From the NCBI GenBank assembly GCA_037893245.1, contig JBAIAA010000008.1, positions 3,730,001-3,794,000 of the forward strand: a stretch of DNA of 64,000 nt, in the 5' to 3' direction. A program made the translations under genes and the position numbers. The notes below the pieces were generated by a model, which was not told the DNA's origin, did no database searches, and worked only from the letters and a program-made list of their open reading frames with translations. Position 1 is the first letter of the stretch, and each line of letters starts with the position of its first letter. Origin of the DNA: Crossaster papposus (taxonomy: Eukaryota > Echinodermata > Asteroidea > Velatida > Solasteridae). Below, piece by piece: positions 47,381-58,206 of the stretch.

Positions 47381-47833
47381 ATGGCTACTATCCTCGTTAT
47401 CAATGGTCCTAACCTCAATTTGCTGGGCACACGGGAGCCGGGTGTCTATGGTGCAACCACGCTGGATGAAATTAACCAACGGTTAATGGCATTGGCAAAA
47501 GCATCAGACCACACCTTGATGGCTTTCCAAAGCAATGCCGAACATGCGCTGATTGATCGTATACATCAAGCACGGGTGGACGGCGTCCAATTCATACTGA
47601 TTAATCCAGCCGCCTTCACCCACACCAGTGTTGCCCTCAGGGATGCACTGCTGGCAGTGGCTATCCCTTTTATCGAGATTCATCTGTCCAATGTGCATCA
47701 ACGCGAGCCATTTAGACAACACTCCTATTTTAGCGATGTCGCTAAGGGCATTATTACCGGACTCGGCCCCAAAGGTTACGAGCATGCCCTGCACTCAGCC
47801 ATCGCAACATTGGAAAGTCAGTCCTTTAAGTAA
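47381..47833 (+). CDS. aroQ: Type II 3-dehydroquinate dehydratase
   Basis: 150 residues. Third step of the shikimate pathway, dehydroquinate to dehydroshikimate. Motifs [16 protein letters not shown] (catalytic Arg18 and Tyr23), [17 protein letters not shown] and [21 protein letters not shown] with the catalytic His. Followed by accB-accC in the usual order. Confidence 0.97.
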   Translation: MATILVINGPNLNLLGTREPGVYGATTLDEINQRLMALAKASDHTLMAFQSNAEHALIDRIHQARVDGVQFILINPAAFTHTSVALRDALLAVAIPFIEIHLSNVHQREPFRQHSYFSDVAKGIITGLGPKGYEHALHSAIATLESQSFK

Positions 47834-47932
47834 ATAGCGCGGCAACAGACCGTTTATGGGCAACATCTGCCTAAGCATGAATAACCTAACCTGGTAGCAG
47901 TACCTGCCAGTACAAACTGTTTGAGATTGACA

Positions 47933-48400
47933 ATGGATATCAGAAAAGTAAAGAAACTGATTGAGCTCCTTGAAGAGTCCGATATTGATGAACTGGAAAT
48001 TCACGAAGGCGAAGAGTCCGTACGCATCAGCCGCTATGGTAATAAGCAAGTCCCTGTTGCGGCCATGCCTTACCCACCCGCTGCAGGCTATGCAGCGCCA
48101 GCAGCACCTGCACCCACCACAGCACTGGCGCAACCTGCACCACAAGAAGCTGAACCAGAAATTTTAGGTCATCAGGTTAAATCCCCTATGGTTGGCACTT
48201 TTTATGCCGCGCCCTCACCCAGCTCACCCAATTTTGTAGAAATTGGCCAAAGTGTGAAGGTGGGTGATGTACTGTGCATTGTCGAAGCTATGAAAATGAT
48301 GAACCAGATCAAGGCTGACAAAGCAGGGACTGTGCAGACGATGCCCGCAAAAAACGGGGATCCTGTTGAGTATGACCAACTTCTGTTCACTATCGTCTGA
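47933..48400 (+). CDS. accB: Biotin carboxyl carrier protein of acetyl-CoA carboxylase
   Basis: 155 residues. N-terminal [32 protein letters not shown], a Pro/Ala-rich linker (about 40-75), then the biotinyl domain with the modified Lys121 in [10 protein letters not shown]. Carries the carboxylated biotin between AccC and AccAD in fatty acid synthesis. Start chosen at MDIRKVKK, as in the family; 10 bases separate the stop from accC. Confidence 0.97.
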   Translation: MDIRKVKKLIELLEESDIDELEIHEGEESVRISRYGNKQVPVAAMPYPPAAGYAAPAAPAPTTALAQPAPQEAEPEILGHQVKSPMVGTFYAAPSPSSPNFVEIGQSVKVGDVLCIVEAMKMMNQIKADKAGTVQTMPAKNGDPVEYDQLLFTIV

Positions 48401-48410
48401 GAACACTGCC

Positions 48411-49751
48411 ATGCTCGATAAAGTCGTCATCGCCAACCGAGGCGAAATAGCGCTGAGAATTTTGCGAGCCTGCAAAGAACTTGGCATAAAAACAGTAGCT
48501 GTACACTCAAAAGCCGATGAAAGCCTGATGCACGTGCATCTGGCGGATGAGTCTGTTTGTATTGGGCCTAACAACCCAACACAGAGTTATTTAAACATCC
48601 CTGCCATTATCAGCGCCGCTGAAGTCACCAATGCAACCGCTATTCATCCAGGCTATGGGTTCTTGTCTGAAAATGCTGATTTTGCGGAGCAGGTTGAGCG
48701 AAGCGGCTTTACCTTTATTGGCCCGTCTCCCGATGTCATTCGCCTGATGGGAGACAAAGTATCCGCCATTAAAGCCATGCAAAAAGCGGGCGTACCTACC
48801 GTACCGGGTTCTAATGGTGCGCTGGACGGTGACCATGCCAAAACACTGCGTATTGCCAGAGGCATTGGCTACCCGGTGATTATCAAAGCCGCTGGCGGCG
48901 GTGGTGGTAAAGGTATGCGCGTTGTTCACCACGAAGCTGAGCTTATCAATGCTGTAGGCCTCACCCGTGCTGAAGCACAAGCAAACTTTAACAATGACAC
49001 GGTGTATCTGGAAAAGTTTCTGGAAAACCCACGGCATGTCGAGTTTCAGGTGTTAGCCGACGGGCAGGGCAATGCCATACACCTCGGCGACCGGGATTGC
49101 TCTTTGCAACGCCGCCACCAAAAAGTGATTGAAGAAGCCCCGGCACCCGGCATTTTAGAAGAGAAACGTTCAGCCGTCACCGCTGCCTGCATCTCTGCCT
49201 GTCATGAGATTAACTATCGAGGCGCGGGTACATTCGAGTTTCTGTATGAAAATGACGAGTTCTACTTTATCGAAATGAACACGCGGGTTCAGGTCGAACA
49301 CCCTGTGACAGAAATGATCAGTGGTGTTGACATCGTAAAAGAACAGCTGCTTATTGCCAGCGGCCAAACCCTGAGTATTTCGCAAGACGATGTACGACTG
49401 GAAGGACACGCGTTTGAATGTCGAATCAACGCTGAAGATGCCAGAACCTTCATGCCCTCACCCGGTACAGTCGATCAATTCCATACACCCGGTGGTAATG
49501 GCATTCGCGTCGACTCTCATGTCTACAACGGTTATAGTATCCCGCCTTACTATGACTCACTGATTGGTAAAATCATCAGTTACGGACCTGACCGGAAAAC
49601 AGCATTAACGCGTATGCGTAACGCACTCGATGAAACAGTCATCAATGGTATCAGTACCAATATTCCTCTTCATCAGGATTTAGTGGCCGACCGGAATTTT
49701 CAGGAAGGCGGCGTCAGTATTCATTATCTTGAGAAGAAACTGGCTGAGTAG
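48411..49751 (+). CDS. accC: Biotin carboxylase subunit of acetyl-CoA carboxylase
   Basis: 446 residues. Starts [24 protein letters not shown]-grasp enzyme that carboxylates biotin on AccB with ATP and bicarbonate. Glycine-rich ATP loop [16 protein letters not shown]; other conserved parts are [21 protein letters not shown] and [20 protein letters not shown]. Operon with accB. Confidence 0.97.
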   Translation: MLDKVVIANRGEIALRILRACKELGIKTVAVHSKADESLMHVHLADESVCIGPNNPTQSYLNIPAIISAAEVTNATAIHPGYGFLSENADFAEQVERSGFTFIGPSPDVIRLMGDKVSAIKAMQKAGVPTVPGSNGALDGDHAKTLRIARGIGYPVIIKAAGGGGGKGMRVVHHEAELINAVGLTRAEAQANFNNDTVYLEKFLENPRHVEFQVLADGQGNAIHLGDRDCSLQRRHQKVIEEAPAPGILEEKRSAVTAACISACHEINYRGAGTFEFLYENDEFYFIEMNTRVQVEHPVTEMISGVDIVKEQLLIASGQTLSISQDDVRLEGHAFECRINAEDARTFMPSPGTVDQFHTPGGNGIRVDSHVYNGYSIPPYYDSLIGKIISYGPDRKTALTRMRNALDETVINGISTNIPLHQDLVADRNFQEGGVSIHYLEKKLAE

Positions 49752-49861
49752 CCAATGTACAGGCAATACCTGTGATACCCCATTATCTCTGTGAATGGCC
49801 GCCTTGTTAACATGCACAGAGACTCTCCGCCTTCCCGTCACTCAAAAAAGCGCTTTTCATC

Positions 49862-50752
49862 ATGCCCTGGATTCAAATCAGAATAGAAACCACCTCAGAT
49901 CATGCCGAACATCTGGAAGACCTGCTTATGGAATCTGGTGCCAGTGCAGTGACCCTGCAGGATGCTAAAGACCAGCCACTGTATGAGCCTGAATTAGGCA
50001 GCACGCCACTGTGGAAAAACACGACAGTGATTGGTCTGTTTGATGCCCATGAAAATATGGAGCCCATTACTGAAGAGCTGAAAACGCAGTCAGGCCTGAC
50101 ACCTTTTCCTCCTTACAAGGTAGACATTGTGGAAGACAAAGACTGGGAACGCGAATGGATGACGCATTTTCAGCCCATTCGATTTGGTTCAAAACTCTGG
50201 GTCTGCCCGAGCTGGAAAGAGGTGCCCGAGCCTGACGGTATCAACCTGATGCTCGATCCCGGGCTTGCTTTTGGCACCGGCACCCACCCCACAACAGCCT
50301 TGTGCCTTGAATGGCTGGACAATAAACAGGAAGTCTTAGATAACCAGACAGTCATTGATTATGGCTGCGGCTCTGGCATCCTGGCTATTGCCGCTCTGCT
50401 GCTCGGTGCCAAACAGGTGTCCGGTGTTGACCTTGACCCTCAAGCCTTGGAAGCCATCACTGATAATGCGCAACGAAATCATATCGCACCGGAAAAACTC
50501 AGTGTCTATCTCCCTGAAACCTTCCCTGTTATGCAATCGTCCTTTGTTGTTGCAAATATACTGGCAGGCCCCCTCGTCAGCCTTGCACCCAGATTGGCTG
50601 AGTTAGTGGTACCCAACGGCTTTATAGCGTTGTCCGGTATTCTGCCTGAACAGGCAGAAGAGATCCTTCATGCTTATGCCCCCTGGTTTGAACTGGAGAC
50701 ACCGGTGACCCGGGAAGGCTGGGTCTTAATTTCTGGCCAGCGTAAACAGTAA
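49862..50752 (+). CDS. prmA: Ribosomal protein L11 methyltransferase
   Basis: 296 residues. Trimethylates ribosomal protein L11 with S-adenosylmethionine. N-terminal L11-binding domain; the methyltransferase domain has LDPGLAFGTGTHPTTALCLEWL, then VIDYGCGSGILAIAALLLGA (SAM motif I) and VVANILAGPLVSLAPRL (motif IV, N-I-L-A). Typical gene order after accC. Confidence 0.96.
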   Translation: MPWIQIRIETTSDHAEHLEDLLMESGASAVTLQDAKDQPLYEPELGSTPLWKNTTVIGLFDAHENMEPITEELKTQSGLTPFPPYKVDIVEDKDWEREWMTHFQPIRFGSKLWVCPSWKEVPEPDGINLMLDPGLAFGTGTHPTTALCLEWLDNKQEVLDNQTVIDYGCGSGILAIAALLLGAKQVSGVDLDPQALEAITDNAQRNHIAPEKLSVYLPETFPVMQSSFVVANILAGPLVSLAPRLAELVVPNGFIALSGILPEQAEEILHAYAPWFELETPVTREGWVLISGQRKQ

Positions 50753-50858
50753 CCTCCCTCCTTTTAACGGCAGTATTGAGCAGAGATCAGCACTCTGATT
50801 TAATGGAAAGCGTGTTAGGCTCTGTTGACATAAGAACACACAAGGGTAAGGACACCCA

Positions 50859-51620
50859 ATGACAACCCCTTTTTTTACATGTTGTCCAACGTGCAATACC
50901 ACGTTTCAAGTCACACAACGGCAACTCAATACTGCCAATGGTCATGTTCGCTGTGGTGCCTGTCTCGCGGTATTTCATGCCCAGAATGCGGCTGTTGCAC
51001 AAACCGCCTCAAAAACAGAAAGCTCTGTCACCGGGCATGCGGGGGTTATTCGAACACTACCCTTTCTCTCAAAACTGGATAGTCGCACCACTGAAAAAGC
51101 ACTGGACAAGCGCTACAATGCCTTTAAAACAAGGTTTTCCCACCAGCAACACTTTTACAGCATTTTTGGCATAACACTATTGAGCCTGCTTCTTTTATTC
51201 TTCATCACGGCCAAAAACACGCTGTCACTTACACCCTCAATGCGACCTGTTTATCTTTCATTTTGTGCGTATGCAAACTGCTCTCTGCCGATGATTCACC
51301 AGCCTGACCAGATTGCCACTCTGGAATTGCATATTCGACAGCACCCCCAAAAAACCCATGTACTGCTCGTTGATACCGTTATGATCAACCAGCTTCCGTC
51401 CCCTCAAGCTTTTCCTCTTCTTTTGCTGTCATTCACTGACAATGATGAAAAAACAGTGTTTCAGAAAACCTTTCAGCCACGTGAATATATTGGCGGAGAA
51501 CTCAGTGGGGCGACAGAAATACCTGCTCAACAACCCGTGCGCTTAGGTATGGAAATAATTGACCCGGGTCAAGAGGCCCTCAATTACACACTGACAGCTC
51601 TACCAGATAAGGTATTATAG
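50859..51620 (+). CDS. Zinc-ribbon (MJ0042 type) and DUF3426 membrane protein
   Basis: 253 residues. The N-terminal zinc ribbon FTCCPTCNTTFQVTQRQLNTANGHVRCGACLAVF (two CxxC pairs) is followed by a linker, one transmembrane helix (about 100-117, FGITLLSLLLLFFITA) and a DUF3426 domain predicted to lie in the periplasm. Function unknown; conserved next to prmA and dusB-fis in many gammaproteobacteria. Confidence 0.92.
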   Translation: MTTPFFTCCPTCNTTFQVTQRQLNTANGHVRCGACLAVFHAQNAAVAQTASKTESSVTGHAGVIRTLPFLSKLDSRTTEKALDKRYNAFKTRFSHQQHFYSIFGITLLSLLLLFFITAKNTLSLTPSMRPVYLSFCAYANCSLPMIHQPDQIATLELHIRQHPQKTHVLLVDTVMINQLPSPQAFPLLLLSFTDNDEKTVFQKTFQPREYIGGELSGATEIPAQQPVRLGMEIIDPGQEALNYTLTALPDKVL

Positions 51621-51680
51621 TGCACTAATGAACAGGACTCCGTGGCCTGACTGACTTTATTGGTAGCAGAATAGATAGTA

Positions 51681-53354
51681 CCTAAATCCTGCAAAGGATC
51701 TCGAAATAACTGTTGCAATATCCTATGAATAAAGGGATTAAGTGATGCTTTGGTTTCAATAAAGCATCACTTTTCCCATGAGCAAAAAAAACAAGTCAAA
51801 AGCACGTTTGAAACAGCGGAAGGTACGTTTCACCCAAGCTAAAAAGCCGCTCACCAGTCAGGCTGGACTGATCCCTGCGTTTCGCTTCCTGAATCGGATG
51901 GGGCTGTCCGGCTTACTAAACAAACGGATTAATATTCAACGAGGCTCTAATGCCACTTTCCAACTGTCAGATGTCATTCTGATGGTAACCACCGGCATTC
52001 TGGCAGGTGCCAGAAGTCTGATGAAAGTGTGCACGGTCTGGCAGGATAGCACTCTTCGAGAATGTACCCAATTTCAACGAATCCCTTGTGACAGTCAATT
52101 TGGACGCATTTTAAAGCTGTTTAGTTTTGCCAGCGTCGTTGAACTGGAAACCGCTGTCCACGAAATGAGGGAGAGTGTTTGGAAACAGGCACTGCGCTCA
52201 GGAACATCTACCGTTTATGCTTTTAAACAGGTCACCATTGACCTCGATTCTACGGTAAAAACCTGTTTCGGTTTTCAGGAAGGCGCAAAGAAAGGCTTTA
52301 ATGAGAAAAAAAGAGGGGCTCTTTCGTACCACCCGCAATTGGCCTTTTGCGCTCAAACTAAAGAAGTATTGCAAGGCTGGTTACGAAGTGGCGATGCCTA
52401 CACCGCCAATGGCGCCATAGAGTTTATGAAGCAACTGCTGATCACCCTGCCTTCTCATATGAAGATTTTTTTCAGGGCTGACAGTGGCTACTTTGGTGGC
52501 CCACTACTGACTTATTTGGATGATCTGGGGCATCGTTATCTCATCAAGGTGAAATTGAAGAATCTGCACAAACTGTTAATCCCGCAAGACTGGCAGCCTG
52601 TCATAAATCAGCCAGGTTGGGAGCAGTGTGAGTTTCAACACCGCTGTGGTAGCTGGGACCGGAATCGCTGCTTCGTGGCTGTGCGACAAAGAAAGCCAGG
52701 GAAGCCCGAAAATATGCAGGGCGAACTGTTAAACCCGCAGCCAGAGTACGACTACTTCTGTTACGTGACGACTGAGTTGTTGAGTCCGTGGGAGATCCAT
52801 AAAGCGTACGGTAAGCGGGCTACCTGTGAAACTTGGATTGAAGAGTGCAAAAATCAGATGACCCTTGGACAGATCAAAACCGATCATTTCATGGCAAACA
52901 GTGCGCTTATGCAATGTGCAATACTGGCCTACAATACGACACGCTGGATGGCTCTGGTCAGTGGAAATCGTCAGCTGATGAAGTGTGAGCCGGAAAGCAT
53001 TCGCTGCTATATGATACGGGTTGCTGGAACATTGTTAACATGTAGCAGACAGTTGACCGTTGCCAGTAACAAAGAGCATCTCTACCAGACGGAGTGGGAT
53101 GCTTGGCTGGCAGTGGGTGACTGTTTGTAAATAGCTGTACAACGGATGGTTAGAAAAAACATTCTGCTGATGCGGAAGGTGTTGTTACGCTCTGATATTA
53201 GGAATAGGAGTAAGATGAATAAAAATACGATGGTTCGGGCGATGAAAATCCACTGAAAAGGCCAGTATGTTCTCGACAGCAGGATAATCGGAGTCAGGAG
53301 GATTTGATCAATGCGTATGTTTGGCCTGTTGGAGTTTGTATTGCAGGATTTAGG
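51681..53354 (+). mobile_element. ISd complete copy (IS1380 family)
   Basis: 1674 bp with ends CCTAAATCCTGCAA and TTGCAGGATTTAGG and perfect 5-bp target duplication TAGTA (51676-51680 and 53355-53359). Recent insertion in the prmA-DUF3426-dusB-fis run. Confidence 0.95.
51778..53130 (+). CDS. ISd transposase (IS1380 family)
   Basis: 450 residues. DDE motifs: VTIDLDSTVKTCFGFQEGAKKG (first Asp), FFRADSGYFGGPLLTYL (second Asp), and AYGKRATCETWIEECK with the Y-(2)-R-(3)-E-(6)-K signature. N-terminus very basic (MSKKNKSKARLKQRKVRF). Intact. Confidence 0.94.
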   Translation: MSKKNKSKARLKQRKVRFTQAKKPLTSQAGLIPAFRFLNRMGLSGLLNKRINIQRGSNATFQLSDVILMVTTGILAGARSLMKVCTVWQDSTLRECTQFQRIPCDSQFGRILKLFSFASVVELETAVHEMRESVWKQALRSGTSTVYAFKQVTIDLDSTVKTCFGFQEGAKKGFNEKKRGALSYHPQLAFCAQTKEVLQGWLRSGDAYTANGAIEFMKQLLITLPSHMKIFFRADSGYFGGPLLTYLDDLGHRYLIKVKLKNLHKLLIPQDWQPVINQPGWEQCEFQHRCGSWDRNRCFVAVRQRKPGKPENMQGELLNPQPEYDYFCYVTTELLSPWEIHKAYGKRATCETWIEECKNQMTLGQIKTDHFMANSALMQCAILAYNTTRWMALVSGNRQLMKCEPESIRCYMIRVAGTLLTCSRQLTVASNKEHLYQTEWDAWLAVGDCL

Positions 53355-53435
53355 TAGTATGATTATTGATCAACCACTTTTTTAATGACTCTGCTTATTC
53401 TCCTTCCCATAAGCGCTATCTGAGGCTGTGATCTA

Positions 53436-54455
53436 TTGAAAATAGGACCCTACTCGCTTTCTTCGCCTGTGATCCTCGCACCCATGGCGGGGGTAACTGA
53501 TCTGCCCTTTCGACGATTATGCCTGAGTATGGGAGCCGGTCTGGCCGTATCTGAAATGCTCACCAGTAATCCAAAGTTATGGCATACACGTAAGTCACGA
53601 TTGAGAATGGACCACTCCGGTGAGCGGGAGCCTCGCTCTGTGCAGATTGCCGGTAGCGAACCTGAGCAAATGGCACAGGCAGCCCAGCTCAATCAGGCAC
53701 AAGGTGCGCAAATTATTGATATTAATATGGGTTGTCCTGCGAAAAAAGTATGTAATAAAGCAGCAGGATCTGCTCTACTAAAAGACCCTGCATTAGTAGG
53801 GCGTATTTTAAACGCTGTGGTAGCAGCCGTAGATATTCCTGTGACACTAAAAATAAGAACAGGCTGGGATCCGGACAACCGTAATGGTAAGGACATTGCT
53901 CGACTCGCCGAAGAATCAGGCATTGCCGCGCTTGCCGTTCATGGTCGAACCCGATCCTGCATGTACCGAGGCGATGCCGAATATGACACGATTGCTGATA
54001 TCTGTCAGTCCGTGAGTATACCCGTGATGGCTAACGGTGATATCACATCCCCCGAAAAAGCCAGAGAAGTGCTGGATAAAACAGGCGCACAGGCCATTAT
54101 GATTGGCAGAGCCGCTCAGGGGCGGCCCTGGATTTTTCGTGAGATTAACCACTACCTGACTCACAACGAGCTTATGACACCGCCCTCATCGGAGGAAACT
54201 CTGTCAATTCTGCTAGGTCATCTCCATGCACTGCATGCATTTTATGGTGAACAGCAGGGAGTGAGAATTGCGCGAAAACACGTTGGGTGGTACATGCAGG
54301 GTCACCCTTTATCACTGACGTTTCGCAAGACCTTCAATGCTCTGCAAACCCCAACAGAGCAGGAAGATTGTATTAACCAGTTATTTGATCGTTTTTCGGT
54401 GCCACTGCCTTGTCGGCAGGGCACCCCGGAAGCCAGCCAACGCTTCCAATTGTGA
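53436..54455 (+). CDS. dusB: tRNA-dihydrouridine synthase B
   Basis: 339 residues. FMN enzyme that reduces uridine in the tRNA D-loop (U17 in E. coli). Begins [28 protein letters not shown]; the active-site Cys100 is in [24 protein letters not shown]-binding parts are [10 protein letters not shown] and IPVMANGDI. The start codon is TTG with GAGG about 10 bases before; no ATG fits the conserved N-terminus. ISd inserted 81 bases upstream, so the dusB-fis unit is now separated from its former upstream neighbours. Confidence 0.95.
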   Translation: MKIGPYSLSSPVILAPMAGVTDLPFRRLCLSMGAGLAVSEMLTSNPKLWHTRKSRLRMDHSGEREPRSVQIAGSEPEQMAQAAQLNQAQGAQIIDINMGCPAKKVCNKAAGSALLKDPALVGRILNAVVAAVDIPVTLKIRTGWDPDNRNGKDIARLAEESGIAALAVHGRTRSCMYRGDAEYDTIADICQSVSIPVMANGDITSPEKAREVLDKTGAQAIMIGRAAQGRPWIFREINHYLTHNELMTPPSSEETLSILLGHLHALHAFYGEQQGVRIARKHVGWYMQGHPLSLTFRKTFNALQTPTEQEDCINQLFDRFSVPLPCRQGTPEASQRFQL

Positions 54456-54508
54456 TGAAAACAGCCACTATTAAGGTTGGAAAAAATAAATGGAGAGGAT
54501 ATAAAAGC

Positions 54509-54817
54509 ATGACTGTAACTCACATTGCAGAGGACAGAATCCAGCAAGGCCATAGTAGTCCGCACCCGGTCAGTCATACAGAAGCCACCCCGCAAACACT
54601 GAGGGACCGTGTTGAGCAGGCGATGAACAATTATTTTGCTCATCTGGACGGACAGGATGTGACCAACGTTTATGACATGGTGCTTTCAGAAATTGAAGCG
54701 CCCATGCTGGAAACGGTGATGACGTACGTCAAGGGTAACCAAACAAAAGCGGCAGTATTGCTTGGGCTGAATCGGGGCACACTGCGGAAAAAACTAAAGC
54801 AGTATGGGCTGATCTAA
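54509..54817 (+). CDS. fis: DNA-binding protein Fis
   Basis: 102 residues. Nucleoid-associated factor that bends DNA and activates rRNA promoters. The C-terminal helix-turn-helix is [37 protein letters not shown]. The start at [10 protein letters not shown] follows GAGAGGAT; another in-frame ATG overlaps the dusB stop (54455). Co-transcribed with dusB in most gammaproteobacteria. Confidence 0.95.
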   Translation: MTVTHIAEDRIQQGHSSPHPVSHTEATPQTLRDRVEQAMNNYFAHLDGQDVTNVYDMVLSEIEAPMLETVMTYVKGNQTKAAVLLGLNRGTLRKKLKQYGLI

Positions 54818-55256
54818 TCAGGAGACTGATAACTGTGTAAGATGTTAGCTATACACAACAAACGCTAACATCTCACAGATGTATGACAACGAGCGTCACC
54901 CTCCTATCTTAGCCACCAGCGCCACCCTTCCTCACTCCTATTAAAAATGTCACAAGGTAACAGGGCATCTCTTGGATTCCCCCAACCATAAGCCGAAATC
55001 ATCCGCTCATCTAGAGGTAGAAAAACAGTATTCAAATAATTGAATAATCGACAAAGAATACATAAAGGGAAAGACTGTTTAAACAGCTGAACGGCTATAC
55101 ATGAATCCGGAAAAGCGGCTTAAACTACCGCAGGTTTTGCATTCTCCACCAAGAAATCATTGGTATAAACCGTAAATAGCGCTAAAATTCGGCAGCCAAG
55201 AAAGAGCCAGGCTGGCTGAGCTCCTACCGGACAACACAAAATGAGTGAGTAAAACG
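54818..55256. other. fis-purH intergenic region
   Basis: 439 bases without a gene. Contains a large imperfect palindrome at 54833-54878. The rest should hold the purH promoter; I found no clear PurR-type operator and no confident -35/-10 pair. Confidence 0.6.
54833..54878. repeat. Long imperfect palindrome after fis
   Basis: CTGTG-taa-GATGTTAGC, 14-base loop, GCTAACATC-t-CACAG. Fourteen paired positions with a small internal asymmetry, 15 bases after the fis stop. No T run on either strand, so a bipartite terminator is doubtful; a binding site or small mobile-element remnant is also possible. Confidence 0.6.
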
Positions 55257-56846
55257 ATGGCAGAAGCAGCGCATTCCAGACCCATCCGTAGAGCGCTGAT
55301 CAGCGTATCGGATAAAAGTGGCATTGTTGAGTTTGCAAAGGCTTTGCACAATCGCTCTGTAGAAATTCTGTCAACGGGTGGTACTTACGTACTGCTCGTC
55401 AACAATGGTATCCCCGCTATTGAAGTCTCTGACTATACGGGCTTTCCTGAGATGATGGACGGTCGGGTTAAAACCCTTCACCCTAAAATCCATGGGGGTA
55501 TTCTTGCTCGCAGTGGTCAGGATGAAGCGGTGATGGACGCTCACGGCATCCAACCCATTGATCTGGTCGTTGTGAATTTATACCCTTTTGGAAAAACCGT
55601 CGCTAACCCCAGCTGTACCTTATCCGACGCCATTGAGAATATTGATATTGGTGGCCCAACCATGGTGCGTGCTGCGGCCAAAAACCACAGAGATACCACC
55701 ATTGTGGTGAATGCCACCGATTACGACCACATACTGGCCGAGATGGATCAGTGTGATGGGGCTATTAGCGACGCGGTGCGATTTCAGCAAGCCGTTAAAG
55801 CCTTTGAGCACACCGTTGCTTATGATGCCGCCATTGCCAACCATCTGGGTTGTCTGGAGCACACCGGCCAGAAAAATAACAGCCCTTTCCCCACCACCTT
55901 TAATCAACAGCTGGTGAAGGTGCAAGATATGCGGTACGGGGAAAACCCCCACCAAAAAGCGGCATTTTATAAAGAAGAGCATGTCCCTGCTGGCAATATT
56001 GCCAGCAGTCATCAGCATCAGGGTAAAGCACTGTCTTACAACAATATTGCCGATACCGATGCCGCGCTCGAGTGCGTAAAGTCTTTTGAGGCACCTGCCT
56101 GTGTGATTGTAAAGCACGCAAACCCTTGCGGTGTTGCCGTTGGCAGCGACCTGCTTGAAGCGTATAACCTGGCTTATGCCACGGACCCTACATCGGCCTT
56201 TGGCGGCATCATTGCCTTTAATCGCACGCTCGATGCACAAACTGCACGCAGCATCATTGACCGTCAGTTTGTCGAAGTCATTATTGCCCCTTCTGTCGAT
56301 GCAGAAGCTGAAGCTGTTTTAAACGCCAAGCAAAACGTGCGTCTGTTAAGCTGTGGTGAGTTGCCAACAACATCCGCGCCTTATCTAGACTACAAACGTG
56401 TCAGTGGCGGCTTACTGATTCAGGATGCTGACATTCATCAAGTGCAAGCCAGCGACTTTAAAATGGTGACTGATCGGGCACCAATAGAGCAGGAATTGCA
56501 AGACCTTCAGTTTGCCTGGAAAGTGGGTAAATTCGTCAAATCCAACGCCATTATCTATGCCAAAAATAATCAAACGATCGGCGTGGGCGCAGGGCAAATG
56601 AGCCGTGTATACAGTGCTAAAATCGCGGGTATTAAAGCGACTGATGAAAGCCTGGAAGTCAAAGGTTCTGTGATGGCCTCTGATGCCTTCTTTCCTTTCC
56701 GTGATGGTATTGATGCGGCTGCCAGCGCAGGCATTACCGCTGTTATTCAGCCCGGTGGCTCCATGCGTGATCAGGAAGTCATTGACGCTGCCAATGAAGC
56801 AGGTATTGCCATGGTCTTTACCGGTGTTCGCCACTTCCGCCATTAA
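55257..56846 (+). CDS. purH: Bifunctional AICAR formyltransferase/IMP cyclohydrolase
   Basis: 529 residues from the ATG giving [22 protein letters not shown], the same length as E. coli PurH; an in-frame GTG lies four codons upstream. N-terminal IMP cyclohydrolase ([38 protein letters not shown]) and C-terminal AICAR transformylase ([24 protein letters not shown]). Last two steps of IMP synthesis. 32 bases before purD. Confidence 0.97.
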   Translation: MAEAAHSRPIRRALISVSDKSGIVEFAKALHNRSVEILSTGGTYVLLVNNGIPAIEVSDYTGFPEMMDGRVKTLHPKIHGGILARSGQDEAVMDAHGIQPIDLVVVNLYPFGKTVANPSCTLSDAIENIDIGGPTMVRAAAKNHRDTTIVVNATDYDHILAEMDQCDGAISDAVRFQQAVKAFEHTVAYDAAIANHLGCLEHTGQKNNSPFPTTFNQQLVKVQDMRYGENPHQKAAFYKEEHVPAGNIASSHQHQGKALSYNNIADTDAALECVKSFEAPACVIVKHANPCGVAVGSDLLEAYNLAYATDPTSAFGGIIAFNRTLDAQTARSIIDRQFVEVIIAPSVDAEAEAVLNAKQNVRLLSCGELPTTSAPYLDYKRVSGGLLIQDADIHQVQASDFKMVTDRAPIEQELQDLQFAWKVGKFVKSNAIIYAKNNQTIGVGAGQMSRVYSAKIAGIKATDESLEVKGSVMASDAFFPFRDGIDAAASAGITAVIQPGGSMRDQEVIDAANEAGIAMVFTGVRHFRH

Positions 56847-56878
56847 TCATCCATTGATGAATTGAAGGACGCAGCCTC

Positions 56879-58153
56879 ATGAAAGTACTGATTATCGGAA
56901 GTGGTGGGCGTGAACACGCCCTGGCCTGGAAAGTCGCCGAGGACAACAACGTCAAACACGTTTTCGTTGCACCTGGCAATGCAGGAACGGCGCAGGAAGT
57001 AAAAGTCACCAATGTTGACATTGATGTTCTCGCGATAGGTGCGCTTGGCGAGTTTGCACAAAAGGAAGGCATTGACCTGACCATCGTTGGTCCGGAAGCA
57101 CCGTTGGTAGAAGGCGTCGTAGACTACTTTGAATCACTCGGACTCACTATCTTTGGACCTGGTAAAGCTGCTGCGCAGCTCGAAGGCTCCAAAGCATTCA
57201 GCAAAGATTTTCTGGCCCGCCACCGTATTCCTACCGCCGAGTACCAGAGCTTCACCGATATCGCTCAGGCCAAAGCGTATATTACCGCAAAAGGCGCGCC
57301 TATTGTGGTCAAAGCGGATGGGTTGGCTGCCGGAAAAGGGGTTATTCTGGCACAAACCACGGATGAAGCATTTGCTGCCGTTGACGATATGCTGGCGGGC
57401 AATGCCTTTGGTGAAGCCGGACACCGTGTTGTCGTTGAAGAGTTTTTACACGGTGAGGAAGCCAGCTTTATTGTGATGGTCGATGGCAAACATGTATTGC
57501 CATTGGCGACGAGTCAGGATCATAAAGCACGAGACAATGGCGATAAAGGCCCCAATACCGGCGGCATGGGCGCTTACTCCCCCGCACCTGTAGTGACACA
57601 AACCCTGCATGACCGCATAATGAGCGAAGTCATTCACCCAACGGTGAATGGCATGGCCGAGGAAGGCATTGCTTATAAAGGCTTTCTCTACGCTGGCATC
57701 ATGATTACCGCCGATGGTACACCGAAAGTCTTAGAATACAACTGTCGTTTTGGTGATCCGGAAACCCAGCCTATTTTGATGCGATTACAATCCAGCTTGT
57801 CTGACTTGTGCCTGAAAGGCGCGACAGGAAAACTGGAAGGCGTTGCAGCACAATGGGATCACCGCGTTGCTCTTGGCGTTGTTATGGCCGCAGGCGGATA
57901 CCCTGAAAGCTACCGCAAAGGCGATGTGATTACCGGGCTTGAGAAACCACTCACCGATGCCAAAGTGTTTCAGGCTGGCACCCAACAGGTTGATGGCCAG
58001 GTCGTCACTAATGGCGGTCGCGTGCTATGCGTGACTGCACTGGGTGAAACAACCGCAGCTGCTCAGGCTAAAGCCTATCAGGCTGTTGATGGCGTTCAGT
58101 GGCAGGATGTATTTTTCCGCACAGATATTGGATATAGGGCGATCACCCGTTAA
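56879..58153 (+). CDS. purD: Phosphoribosylamine-glycine ligase
   Basis: 424 residues. ATP-grasp enzyme making GAR from phosphoribosylamine, glycine and ATP. Motifs: MKVLIIGSGGREHALAW, IVGPEAPLVEGVVDYF, VVKADGLAAGKGVILA and LEYNCRFGDPETQPILMRL. Operon with purH. Consumes glycine, linking it to the gcv/sda module in this window. About 50 bases downstream ISc copy 3 begins. Confidence 0.97.
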   Translation: MKVLIIGSGGREHALAWKVAEDNNVKHVFVAPGNAGTAQEVKVTNVDIDVLAIGALGEFAQKEGIDLTIVGPEAPLVEGVVDYFESLGLTIFGPGKAAAQLEGSKAFSKDFLARHRIPTAEYQSFTDIAQAKAYITAKGAPIVVKADGLAAGKGVILAQTTDEAFAAVDDMLAGNAFGEAGHRVVVEEFLHGEEASFIVMVDGKHVLPLATSQDHKARDNGDKGPNTGGMGAYSPAPVVTQTLHDRIMSEVIHPTVNGMAEEGIAYKGFLYAGIMITADGTPKVLEYNCRFGDPETQPILMRLQSSLSDLCLKGATGKLEGVAAQWDHRVALGVVMAAGGYPESYRKGDVITGLEKPLTDAKVFQAGTQQVDGQVVTNGGRVLCVTALGETTAAAQAKAYQAVDGVQWQDVFFRTDIGYRAITR

Positions 58154-58206
58154 AGCACGCGGCTAATAAAATAACAGCATACTGATTCTCTGACTCTGAA
58201 AGGGTT

